From positions 4,055,001 to 4,119,000 of the forward strand of contig NC_092670.1 of NCBI RefSeq assembly GCF_964355755.1: a DNA stretch of 64,000 bases. The letters are read 5' to 3'. How positions within the stretch are numbered: position 1 is the stretch's first letter; each line of letters opens with the position of its first letter. The position numbers and the translations under genes were made by a program. This document shows, in pieces, positions 32,553-43,480 of the stretch. The DNA comes from Antedon mediterranea (Eukaryota > Echinodermata > Crinoidea > Comatulida > Antedonidae). The notes beneath the pieces were generated by a model. It did no database searches and was not told the origin of the DNA. It saw nothing but the letters and a program-made list of their open reading frames with translations.

Positions 32553-35500
32553 ATGGTTAATCATAACAATATTGCAATGAAGAGAGGATTAAGCGAGTCA
32601 TCGGATAACGATGATGTGTTCGATGAGTCCATGAAAGGGTAAGCATTTATATTTATCATGTAGCAATATATAATTAAATAATCTTTTTAATTTAGATCAG
32701 TAACATGTATACATTATGACTTAGTTATTTTAAAAGAAAAATCTTGTTGGTATTATTTTGTTCGTATAAAAAAAAGAATACACGAAGGACTTTTATAGTA
32801 TCGTGTCGTGATTCTGTTTAATAATTTGAAGTACTTCCGACATGTGCCTTGTCTATTTTTAAAATAGTAATTATGTTAAAAGTATTATAAAATGATTGAA
32901 ACTGGAAACGAAATACACAGTGGTAATTTATCATAATTTACGTTTATGACGTAATGATGTATAGGACTAATCCTAAACCACAGACAATATCTAGTTCCTA
33001 TAATTGCATTCCTTGAAAAAAAACGTAGGCTTAATAAACTCCTTGTAACATTAAATCGTAGTATTATGTTGCCATAGTTAATTTACTTGGTTAATTCATT
33101 GAAGAAATTTCTTCCATGGGTAACTGTTTTAAATGCCAAACAGATATAACATGAAAACTGTAGCTCTATGCATTTTTATTGACGAGCTATAATAAAATAG
33201 TTCTCAGATAGAGGGAGCTCTGAAGCAGTTTCCTGTCATAGCTTCGTACGTGATGTTTATGGCGCAAACGATAGCAGATGTCGACTATGTGAAATCAATT
33301 ATCTTTTTTTATTTAAAAAAAAATTACATTTATTGTGAAAGGGTTGATGACCTATTTATTTGATTATTATCATTATTCGGCAGTAGTCTACAGTGAGTGA
33401 TGTAGGTTAGGTTAGCTGTCATATCTTTCCATTCTGCTGCTAATTAGGCCTAAAGTAGTACAACCCATTAATGTATGCTAAGGCAATAAACTTAAACTTG
33501 ACAATGGGCAACTCAAATAAGAGTTTGTTTTTTTTTCAATTCATTTCAGTTATGCATTAATCTAAATAATTAAATAAATTAGTGGAGTAACCACAATGTT
33601 AGGATTGAAAATTTCAATTCATTGGTTAATTTATTTGAATTTAATTGGAAAACTTATACTACGTACACTTTTGCTTTTTAAAATAAGTCGATATGATTTC
33701 AGTAAAAATTATCACTTTCTTAAACAGAGACTTATTTCTAAATAACAATAATATAATAATATAATTACTGAATATATAACTATATAACTCTAATAATTAA
33801 AAAATTGAAAGAATAACGATATAAAAAATAATAACTAATTATAGCCTACGTATTAGAATAAGACACAATAACTAGGCTACTTAAATAGTATTAAGTGATA
33901 ATAGTTATCATGTTGATCATAAAAAGGTTTTTCATTTTCATTCATTAACAAAAATTTAATTTAAAAATGAAATAAAAAAATAAAAGTAAATATTTAAATA
34001 ATTTATTGTATGTAGTTAATGCAATGTTACCATTATGTCTCCTCCTATTTAGATCACCAAGTCAATCAAGTCCTGGTGAAGCAAGGAAAAAACGCAGAGG
34101 GGTATGTATGCATTAAAACATTATTAAAACATCATTATTTCATTATGCATGGTCTTATCTTATCAACATCATCATAATTGTCATCATTATTATCATTATC
34201 ATTATTCGTTCTTATCAATAGCCTATAACTAAGATGTTCATAATTTCCTCCCTGTTCATACCATGGAGGAATAATTCCTCCATACATTATTTGAAACAAC
34301 ATAGCCTTACAATGTTATTAATACTGTATTACCAATAGTTGTATTGATAATTCATAAATAGATTTGGGAAATACGGGTATTTCAAATAAAATCAGATAAT
34401 AGCCTATTTATCCCACACACACGGCTCAATAGTAATTCCCACCGACGAAATTGTAAACATTTAATTACTTTGAGGATAATCGTGATTGATTAAGCCCACT
34501 GTGCTACAACAATACCATTCATACCTCTAAGTTAAATGGATCGTGTGAACTAAATATTCAAAATAAAAACGATCATGTAAACAAACTAGATAGATATACA
34601 GCAAGAATGTGTTATTAGTTACACAATTTAATTTAATAATAATAATAATAAACAGTATTTATATAGCGCCTAATGGATCACTGGCCCCTCTAGGTGCTTT
34701 ACATTAGACCTTAACTAATGGTAATAAACTATCCCCCACCGGACACCATTCCGGTATTTCTTAGTCGAGGTTTCGGGGATGGAGACAATCAATAATGTGA
34801 AAAAAAAATGTAACTAAGCTTAACTATGCTTAGGCATTCGTATATCTATGATGGTAGGCCTCATTCATGTTAAGCTCTGATAGACTTTGGTTTTTCTTCA
34901 ATCTATAATTGCCTTTTTAATACAATAATTTTTTTTAATACTGAATTTTGTCAAGTTGATACCAGAACAAATAAAAGATAAATTAAATAATAGTAATTTT
35001 TATTGCATTTTTAAAAGTATTTGTTTTTAATAATTTATAAATAATAATAATATTGATATGATAATTTAAATGTCTAAAGGACATTGACTTAAAACTAGAT
35101 TACTGAAAATTGATTTAAAAAAAGTTTGTGGTATCTTTTCTTTAAAATCCGCAATTAGAAAATTAGAGCACACTATTGAAAGTGAATTGTGAAAATATGC
35201 CTATTGATACTGAGAATATGAGACTCGTTTAACGTGCTAGTCTCATGAGAATTGGTTTGCTGCTGTATCGAAGCGTGGATTATTACTATTTAGTAGAGAA
35301 CAAACAGTTGGCCAAGTCAAATACACTACCACTAACAATACTCATGCTTGTAACAAAGGCGGCACCAAATGCGCCTTTTCAGGCCCACATAACAAAGGTC
35401 TAGGAAATGCTATTATTAAAAGCTATTGTAACGATATTGTGACTGTAAACAGATATCACTATTCACTATAATATCTCTATGCTGTAAATAAAAGGCGATC

Positions 35501-37182
35501 CTTGAATCATGTGTATTTAATGTTAAAAGAGTATACTTAGTAATAATTATTATCATTAACCTAACAGATAATTGAAAAACGAAGACGGGACCGAATTAAT
35601 ACGAGTTTAACCGAACTTCGTCGTCTAGTTCCGTCGGCATTCGAGAAACAGGTAAGTCGAACTTTAATGCAGATGGTGCTTGCACCAAGTCTGTAGTTAT
35701 ATCGAGGCTTTTCGATGTTTAGTGTTTGAAATACAAGCTCAAGAAGTACACGTATGAAACGTCATATGTGCCAAAATATTTATATTTAAACTAATAATAG
35801 TCAAAACTCCGTCTGGAACCCAAACTAATTGAAACTCTGCACAGACCGCGGACCGACCAAGTTGCCATCGTAGGCATAACGGTTCGGTTTAATAATGAAT
35901 TGCACGTGACCCTTCTGAATTCGAATACTTAAGAGGTCCTAAATTATTGTTTGTTTTGCTTTTCTTTTTTAAAAATTAAAAATCATATTTTATTTTCTGT
36001 CACTGTAACACCTCACTTTATAATACTTTATGATTGTTCCAACAGGGTTCAGCAAAATTAGAAAAAGCAGAAATTCTTCAGATGACTGTGGATCATTTGA
36101 AATTTCTTCACGCTAAAGGTAATAATTTAAATTAATCAATTTTTGCGATGATATTGTGAAGCAATGTGGTGGGGATTATTTCCATCCACCACATCTTAAC
36201 ATTATTGATATACGGAAATCTGTAAGAATGAGAAAGCCGCCCCGAGATTCGAACCTGGAATATTCTGATTGATATGCAGATACCCACCATCGCAGAAATT
36301 AGACCACCACTGGGGCTTTCTTGGTATGGTTTAAATTTCATTGAATAGTAACTATTTATTAACACCCTCTACGGCAGAATGAGACATGAGTTCTCAAGCG
36401 TACGCACGTACAACAGAGACGCACGTACGTTTCAGCCCAAGTATGTTTAAATGTGATGATATGGAGACATATGTTCTAACTGTTTAATAATGTCCCTTTT
36501 TTCCTCCCTTACAGGGCTAGACAGTTCATTTCATCCGTATAGCGATACACCTTACGCAACCGACTACAGAAGTATTGGATTTCGTGAGTGTGCTTCGGAG
36601 GTGGCACGATATCTTGTGACTGTAGAAGGTATGGACATTCAAGATCCATTACGACTGCGCCTGATGAGTCATTTGCAGTGCTACACAGCTCAAAGAGAGT
36701 TACAGTCACGACAACATTGGAATACCGTTAGCAACCACCCTCACTCTCACAATCACCATAACCACGGACAGTTTCCCGTTGGACATCATCAAACATCTGC
36801 AGTTATTCCACAACCCAGTGACCACCATATGCCTGTTCATACACCAGTATCAGAGTCACCTAGGCAGATGATCCCGATGATCACTAGTTCTACCGCTGCC
36901 GATTCAAGTCACCAAGTATGTCATACAAGACTAGCCATGCCACCCTCAACGTCTGCATATCCATCTGTTTCGTCGAACTCGGGTACGACACATTTCACAG
37001 CTACCAGTGGTGGTGGTACGGTTCAAACTGTTCACTCACAATATCCGATTCCTTATAACTCATTGCCGATGCTCTCACCTACTGGATTCAGTCCAACAAG
37101 TAACGGTGCAACGCATGCTTCAACGCATGCGCCGATTGTCACTAAACCATACCGACCCTGGGGAACTGAGATGGCTTATTAA
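32553..37182 (+). CDS. HEY: Hey-type bHLH-Orange transcriptional repressor
   Basis: Five exons join in phase: 32553-32638, 34053-34101, 35568-35651, 36046-36118, 36515-37182 (TAA). Two starts are possible: 32553 (319 aa) or the internal ATG at 32577 (311 aa). The second begins MKRG, matching the MKR start of vertebrate Hey, and is preferred. The basic region [16 protein letters not shown] has Gly where Hes proteins have Pro, the mark of Hey. Helix 1 to helix 2 ([29 protein letters not shown]) spans three exons. The Orange domain ([17 protein letters not shown]) opens the last exon. A His-rich stretch ([11 protein letters not shown]) and Ser/Pro/Thr-rich tail lead to [16 protein letters not shown] is intact, but the usual final TE(I/V)GAF is shortened to TEMAY. 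Hey proteins are nuclear Notch effectors that bind E-box or class C DNA as dimers and recruit corepressors. Confidence 0.95.
32639..34052 (+). other. Hey intron 1, nothing recognised
   Basis: Very AT-rich, with no exon-like frame and no clear repeat family. First introns can hold enhancers, but nothing in the sequence proves that here. Confidence 0.4.
34635..34800 (-). repeat. Retroelement 3' tail with (ATT)n in Hey intron 2
   Basis: On the minus strand the block GTAAAGCACCTAGAGGGG, then AGGCGCTATATAAATACTG, runs into (TTATTA)n ending near 34635. This GCGCTATATAAAT plus trinucleotide arrangement is typical of 3' ends of CR1/L2-like LINEs and derived SINEs in marine animals. Confidence 0.55.
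36232..36320 (-). mobile_element. tRNA-like (SINE-type) sequence in Hey intron 4
   Basis: On the minus strand GAAAGCC opens and GGCTTTC closes the segment (7-bp stem). A B-box-like GGTTCGAATCT lies near the 3' end and a TGGTCTAAT block near the 5' end. At 89 nt, with an irregular middle and no clear anticodon arm, it looks like a tRNA-derived SINE or tRNA pseudogene, not a working tRNA. Confidence 0.45.
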
Positions 37183-37879
37183 TTAGCAGGCTTCTTGATT
37201 CCACACAAGGACATTTCAGCGAATTTAAGAAGTCATATAATAATAAACCGGATTAATAATGATGGCACATTATTATACTTGACCTTGCCTTAGTGCCCAA
37301 TATTAGAATAAATTGTTCCGTTTAGTACAGTTTGCAAATAGGAAGGTTAAACAATGCATTCAATTCCTATAAAGCATGTGCGTTGAATGATACAATTAGG
37401 CCACAGCTGGTATCTTAAATTTTTTTTTAAATGCTTATCTTTATTATTGTCTTAAGAGCATATTTCTCTGTTGCGCATGTGCAAAATCGAAAACTGCACG
37501 CCAATAATTTATAACGAGGCGCTATACAATCGTATTTGAATACTGTACTATGGAATGGATAATACTAGAATTATGACAAACAAAAGATTCCAGAAGATTT
37601 TAATTTTTAATAAAGTCAAGTTTGCGCTCCACCATCATGTGTTTTCAAAATAAAGTAATGTTGTGATGTGTCTTTATTCGCGATACAACAATATTAAAAG
37701 TTCTGTATAAAATTAGGTTTTTGTATATAATATTGAAGGAAAACCAACTGTACATTTTAGTTATTGATTGCATGATACTGCTAATGAGTAATCACTGTAA
37801 GTCACTGGAAAAGAAATATAATTAATTAATTGATTTTAATTAAGGTGGAAATAAAAAAAAGATTAGATTTGACAGGAGG

Positions 37880-37998
37880 GTTGAGGGGACCAAAACAAAG
37901 ATATTGGGAATTGACGTTTTTTTTGTAGTTTGAAGGGGACCAAAACAAAGCTTTTTGGAATTTACGATTTTTTTAAGTTTGAAGGGGACCAAATCAAC
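37880..37998 (+). repeat. Three tandem copies of a ~49-bp unit in the Hey 3'UTR
   Basis: Units start near 37880, 37930 and 37979 with TTGAAGGGGACCAAAACAAAG or close variants, followed by TTGGGAATTGACG and a T run. Confidence 0.85.
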
Positions 37999-38072
37999 AA
38001 TTGGTAATGAACCAACGATGCAATATGAGGAGTAGTGATGGAGGATATATTGTTTAAAGTTGTACCTTCCAT

Positions 38073-38094
38073 ATTATTATTATTATTATTATTA
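38073..38094 (+). repeat. (ATT)n microsatellite
   Basis: About seven uninterrupted trinucleotide units. Confidence 0.9.
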
Positions 38095-38540
38095 ACATTA
38101 CTATATACCGTTTTCAATCATTTAATTAATTTATGTAGGGTACTCATTGTTATATTAATGTTTTACTTAATGTTTAACTTATTGAGAATACAGTTATAAT
38201 TGTTTGTTGCAACTCCGTGTGCTTTTGGAAATTGAAATTATTGGTGCAATAATAACGTAGGAAAACAATATAACCAATACACAAATGGTTAATGACACTT
38301 TCTCTGAATTATCAATTATATTATTATTGGTATAAGTAATTGTCTATTAATAAGAATGTGAATATCCATACTCTTTGTTTATCTCCATTATTACTTTGTT
38401 TGTAATACTACATCAGTGAAATACTGACCTTAGTTTTATTGATGTATGATATAAGTTATTTTTTAAATTGTTATATTTTTACTTTTATAAGCGATCAATT
38501 TTGTATAAAACTAAATAATAAAGATTGTTCTAAAATGTGA

Positions 38541-40800
38541 AAAAAAAACAAATCTAAAATTGTCTACGTTTGTATTTATATTCTTTTCTACCACATGTTT
38601 TTGTATATTATTCAGTATTTTGAAAGTTAAAGAGAGCAACATGCGATGGAAGTGTTACATTATTGAAATTTTTTCTAGTAAACAACAACACATATACAGT
38701 AAGTAATACTTTGGGTAAGGGTGTTTGAAGTAATGTCAGGGAAGAGTGAAAATTAATGTCACTCTTCCCTGGTATTAGTGAAGCTAATGGAGGTAGGCTG
38801 TGGATTTGGAATTCAGATGAACCTCCGCTTAAATTGGTCCTTTCTCAGTAGTACCAAGCGCGAACAACCTAATAGATATATAATGTAAGCAAGATGCAAG
38901 AATGGAACCTTTTTCTTATACTCGATTCATCATACTCACAAATTACAAATTGTATCTCGTACGAATTTGTGAAACGTCGGTAATGTTTATGGGCACCTGC
39001 GACGCCTGTAAGTACAAGGCTACGTTCAGGACAACACTGCTAATTATAAACTAATAATAATTAATAAATAATAACAATAAATTAATAACTCTAGTGCGTT
39101 ATGTACACCTACCCAAAAGCGTCTACGCAACTCATTAAAATGTATAACTGCTTATCAGATTGCATTATGTATTGAATAAAGTCTGTCGTATTTTGTAATA
39201 ATTTTTACAGAAAATCAACAATAAGATCACCACAAACAAGCAGAAGTTTTTTAACCGGCGCCCTCAACTTTTAAAAATATAGGCCTATATTAACTTTCAA
39301 TTAATAATAGTACAACATATTTTAAATACTTCTATTCAGCAACAAACATAATTTTGGAAATATGATAGCTTTACAACATATTAACAGATATTAACAGACA
39401 CCTAAACCATTCGAAAGGTACCGTAGCGCTATAATTTTAAACGCGGAGTAGAAAAATAAGGTTGATTTTCGGACGCGATCCGTCAAAAGAACCCGTCGCA
39501 ACATGGTTGCTCATTGTGTAACAAGACTGAACAAACATATAATGAAATCCAGTGGAATATAACGAAATTACACCAGCATTATAAACAAAATTAAATTCAA
39601 ATTTATCGAAATTGCACTCTTGATGACGTAAGAGTTAAATGGAGGATTAAATAGTATGTGAACCACAATCCACCAATAAAATAATAAGTATCTACTCAGG
39701 TTTGTTATAATACCGTATGTCAACACAGTAATAAGTATAAGTGTGGTACGGCGGTAATGATCCTACATTTTATCTGAGACACCTAGAAATTTGTTATAAG
39801 TACGGTAGTAGATAAACTACTGTTTTATCTTTTATAAAAAGTAAAAACTAGAATGTATCAATGTTAGCATTCTTTTCACTGAATAACATGTGTTAAATTG
39901 TATTAATATTTATTTAGTCTATTAGTTTTACACCATTTATAAATTGTGTTTAGTTACATTTTTTAAATTTCGAGTCCCACACTCGAGAAAGACTTACGAA
40001 GTGTTCTGAATAATATGTCTTATCCCTTACACGAGTCAATTTCAAGCATACGCAATGTTCTGCGCTACTGAATCAAATCGCGTAAAAATGCGCTAACCTA
40101 CTTGCCTATCTTCATTTCCTTTTCAATGATATTTATATGCTCAATAAAAACACCCCATAAACAAATATTCCTAATAACATTTCCTTTTAAATAGTATGGT
40201 ATTCGTTTTATTATATTAATAGTAGTGGTCTAGAATGAGATGCCGAGTTTGTCTAAAACAAGTTGGGTTAGAAAAATGTAAACCATTTAGTTTTAAAAAA
40301 CATGTTTAGTTTGTGTACAGTACGCCTGTCAAATGTATATGTTTATACATTCCTCTTCATTTTTAGGTCCTATATGAGCAGTTTAATGGCAAAAACAAAA
40401 TATTGAATCGATGAATTATGTAATAACTTAAGATTCATGCTAAAAGGGGGAAAAAGAATGTAAAAAAAAACTTGATATGGACATCACTTTAATTGCGGTA
40501 AGTTGCAGCTGTGTGTACAACAATAGCAACTACCAAAGTGAGAGAGATCAGTGAACCAAGACGACACAACGATTAACAAAGCTCCGTAATATTTTTTCAA
40601 GGATGTTTCATTATATAACTGCTATCCAGACACAAGACAAAGAAGAACAATCACGATTGACCAAAACAGATAATGTAACAATGAACGTAACGTAAATTTA
40701 GGGATTATATAAAACAGGGGTATATTTTGTATAGATTTAGCATCAAACTTAGTTTCGTCCATACGGAATCCGTAAAAGGAGATTATTTAATAATATATAC
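38541..40800. other. Intergenic stretch downstream of Hey
   Basis: No gene recognised. The only structure seen is the palindrome at 38737-38772. Confidence 0.4.
38737..38772. repeat. Short hairpin CAGGGAAGAGTGA / TCACTCTTCCCTG
   Basis: Perfect 13-bp arms around a 9-nt loop. The same half-sites occur singly at 55812-55822 (ACTCTTCCCTG) and 59630-59640. Confidence 0.7.
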
Positions 40801-40804
40801 ATTT

Positions 40805-41070
40805 TGAAGATGTATTGTCCTCAAAAACATAAAAAATGAACTTTGAAAAGCCCACTTTGTAGTGAATCACTTCCGTAGAAAAAAAATACGAACACATTTT
40901 TTCACTTATAACATGACAAAATAAACGGTTAAATTCAACCAAAAACACATTTGATGGCAGCCAAATTGACTATTTTTTGCGTTAAATTACAGTTCTTTCA
41001 GGTACCGTAAAATAAAAAAATGACAAACATGTAAACAAATTATTTTTGACAATATACAGCATCTTTAAGG
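40805..41070. repeat. Dispersed repeat family A, copy 4 (inverted relative to copies 1 and 3)
   Basis: GAAGATGTATTGTCCTCAAA at the start, AATCACTTCCGTAG, GGCAGCCAAATTGACTATTT, and an end with GCATCTTTAAGG, the complement of the start of copy 3. The termini are therefore inverted repeats of each other. Confidence 0.75.
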
Positions 41071-41204
41071 AGACAACATTATTTCGTTCTCTCAAAATAT
41101 TATTTCCTTTTCCCTTGAAATTGTATTTTCTTCCTGCATGTTCCCTTTCGAAATATTAATTCGTTCTGTCGAAATATTGCGGTCCCTTAATTAAAATTGT
41201 TTAT

Positions 41205-41387
41205 AAAGCTTGGTTCCCACTAGAACGTAACGCAAGGACGTAAACGCAACGCAAGCGTTTTAACCAATGAAAAGCGAAGTTATAGACAGTTAGCAATCAC
41301 AAGCGAATAAGCCATCGCTTGTGATTGGTCAATTCACTTGCGTTGCGTTACGTCCTTGCGTTGCGTCGCTAGTGGGAACCACGCTTA
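41205..41387 (+). mobile_element. MITE family B, left member of a head-to-head pair
   Basis: Starts AAAGCTTGGTTCCCACTAG and ends in the near-complement CTAGTGGGAACCACGCTTAA. Subterminal repeats of ACGTAACGCAACGCAAG-like units are in inverted array at both ends. The centre contains CAATCACAAGCG and its complement. About 183 bp. Confidence 0.9.
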
Positions 41388-41408
41388 AATGATATCATTC
41401 CCCCTGGT

Positions 41409-41592
41409 AAGCGTGTTTCTCACTAGCGACGCAACGCAAGGACGTAACGCAACGCAAGTGAATTGACCAATCACAAGCGATGGCTTATTCGCTTGTGATT
41501 GCTAACTGTCTATAACTTCACTTGTCATTGGTTAAAACACTTGCGTTGCGTTTACGTCCTTGCGTTACGTTCTAGTGGGAACCAAGCTTTAA
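41409..41592 (-). mobile_element. MITE family B, right member of a head-to-head pair
   Basis: Near-exact reverse complement of 41205-41387, separated by about 21 bp. The pair makes a 388-bp palindrome. Confidence 0.9.
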
Positions 41593-43430
41593 GGCTATTT
41601 GACGTTTTATGTCAAACAGATTATAAGATTCTAAAAATTAGTGGTTTTATATCTCTCATATTTTGATATCCCCTGGGTTAAGGATTCCGTTTCAATCAAT
41701 TCGAGAATTACTAATATTGAGCTTATGTAAGAGAGTCTTGAATAAGCATCACAATTATCCTGTAATGAAGTGTGCCGAGATCATATCAGGCATTTATTAA
41801 TTACCGTATGCGTGAAATAGCAACAATATTATGTATAACGAACAATCTCTTGTATATTAAATAGATCAAGTTCCAATTAAACGGATGCACACGACGCGAT
41901 TTGTGTAAGTATGGTACGCAGATAGTCTATCAATAGGTTTTAATGTTTCCAAAAGAGGCCGTATCCACAGTATATAAAGACAATATACTAACTAGAATTT
42001 AATTCGTCACTTTGATGACTTATTGGTGATCATTGTGTTAAAAGATAATTTAACCGACATTTAAATTTAACTTAAATTTAACTTATTTAAAGAAAATCGT
42101 AAAATATTAACGCCTATACTAAAATCATAACTACGCGAAATTTCATCTCAAACTATACGTACACATATTATATAGTTTTTTACTTCATAGTTAATTAAAA
42201 AGACAAGAAGACTGTGTATAAACTATTAAGTTACTAATGTCATTTGACTTTATTAAATTGCGGGAATAGTAATGTAGGTATGGAAGGCTCTATCATCCAG
42301 GATAGACCTCATTCATATTATCCACATATGCCTTATATAAAGACTACAGGTTCAAGCAAGCGATATACGTAATGCTTACTTATATATTGTTACACACAAT
42401 TTCAAATACTCACATATAAGGTACATGCGCATTATAAGACATAAAACACATCTATTATCACATACTGTTCAATATTGATGGTAAGTTTAATTATAATTCC
42501 CATAGTTAATGCACTCAAATAGTGTTTAATACAAAACAACTTATTATAATAAATAATTCACTATAAGGTTTTAAATAAATAATGTCTATAAACTGTTTTA
42601 TATTTGAATTAATATTTAAAGCTATTTAACTTAAGTTTTACAATAAGCAACCCAGTGGTTAACGTACACTGTTAGTATTAATAAGCAACCCAGTGGTTAA
42701 CGTACACTGTTAGTATTAACTAAATGTTTTATATATTCATTTTAGTCATTAATCAAACTAACTAATGACTTTTAACAGATTTTCTCTACTTTGTATAGTT
42801 AAAAAAACCCTTCTAATGCTTTGGTGGCTTTTCATAAGCAAAGTAAACAAATAAATTTACGTTTTTTAAAAAATAAATATGTATCAAACCGCTGAGGGTC
42901 TTTTTTAAGAACCAAGAGGAACTGTGAATTGCATAGTTTACGCTAACCAACGGTATGGCATTTATCAAGGCTGATCACGATCCCAATATGATATCGATAT
43001 ACAAGGATTGCCTTAATGTTATAAAGCTCACTACCAGGGGCGGATCTAGGACTATGTTGAGTTGGGGGCGGTTCCTCCTCCCTATTTTTTTTTAGCAAAA
43101 CAAATTGTAACACATCGTCCCCTTCACAACGAATCATCAAATCGGAATTTATCAACTTAAAAATTGAAACAAACGACGTATCAATGCAAATTGCCATATT
43201 GCGTAACACAAGTGGGAACCGACGACGCAACAGTACAGTAGGCCTACTGCAAACATCGCTACGCGCGAGCAGTTTGATTTCGTCAATTACATACTGGGAC
43301 GTCAAAGTATAACTGAAATCATAATAATTTATATAAAATAAAATAATATAAATATGTAAAATTGGAACTAGAACAGAGACAATTTATTATCCCACAATTC
43401 TTGGCTAGTGATATGTGGTTAAAGGGTATA
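41593..43430. other. Intergenic stretch between MITE pair and MTCL-like gene
   Basis: Holds a 38-bp perfect tandem duplication (42642-42717) and, at 43035-43050, CAGGGGCGGATCTAGG, a block resembling the terminus of a hAT-type transposon, with no matching second end. The minus-strand frame 42943-43305 overlaps that block and has no homology. Confidence 0.45.
42642..42717 (+). repeat. Perfect tandem duplication of 38 bp
   Basis: Two identical adjacent units, each starting AATAAGCAACCCAGTGGTTA. The identity indicates a recent event or an assembly artefact. Confidence 0.95.
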
Positions 43431-43434
43431 TACC

Positions 43435-43440
43435 TTTATT
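43435..43440 (-). terminator. Candidate polyadenylation signal of the MTCL-like gene
   Basis: AATAAA on the minus strand about 40 nt after the stop codon (43481-43483). Confidence 0.45.
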
Positions 43441-43480
43441 TTAGGCAAAATAAATATTTTTGAAAAGAACGAATTAGATA

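Larger units (their letters stand above)
37183..38540 (+). other. Hey 3'UTR (predicted)
   Basis: AT-rich stretch from the stop codon to AATAAA at 38517-38522, which is followed by GATTGTTCTAAAATGTG and an A run. Earlier AATAAA-like hexamers exist near 37309 and 37650. The segment includes the triple repeat at 37880-37998. Confidence 0.45.

Noticed and set aside
36232-36320. Functional tRNA gene
   Set aside because: The B box is good, but length, middle region and missing anticodon arm do not fit a working tRNA.
36490-36514. Start of the last Hey frame at 36490
   Set aside because: The first codons (MSLFSSLT) are intron sequence. The AG acceptor at 36513-36514 and the phase from the previous exon place the true exon start at 36515.
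42943-43305. Minus-strand frame of 120 codons
   Set aside because: No recognisable domain or splice context, and it crosses a transposon-like CAGGGGCGGATCTAGG block.
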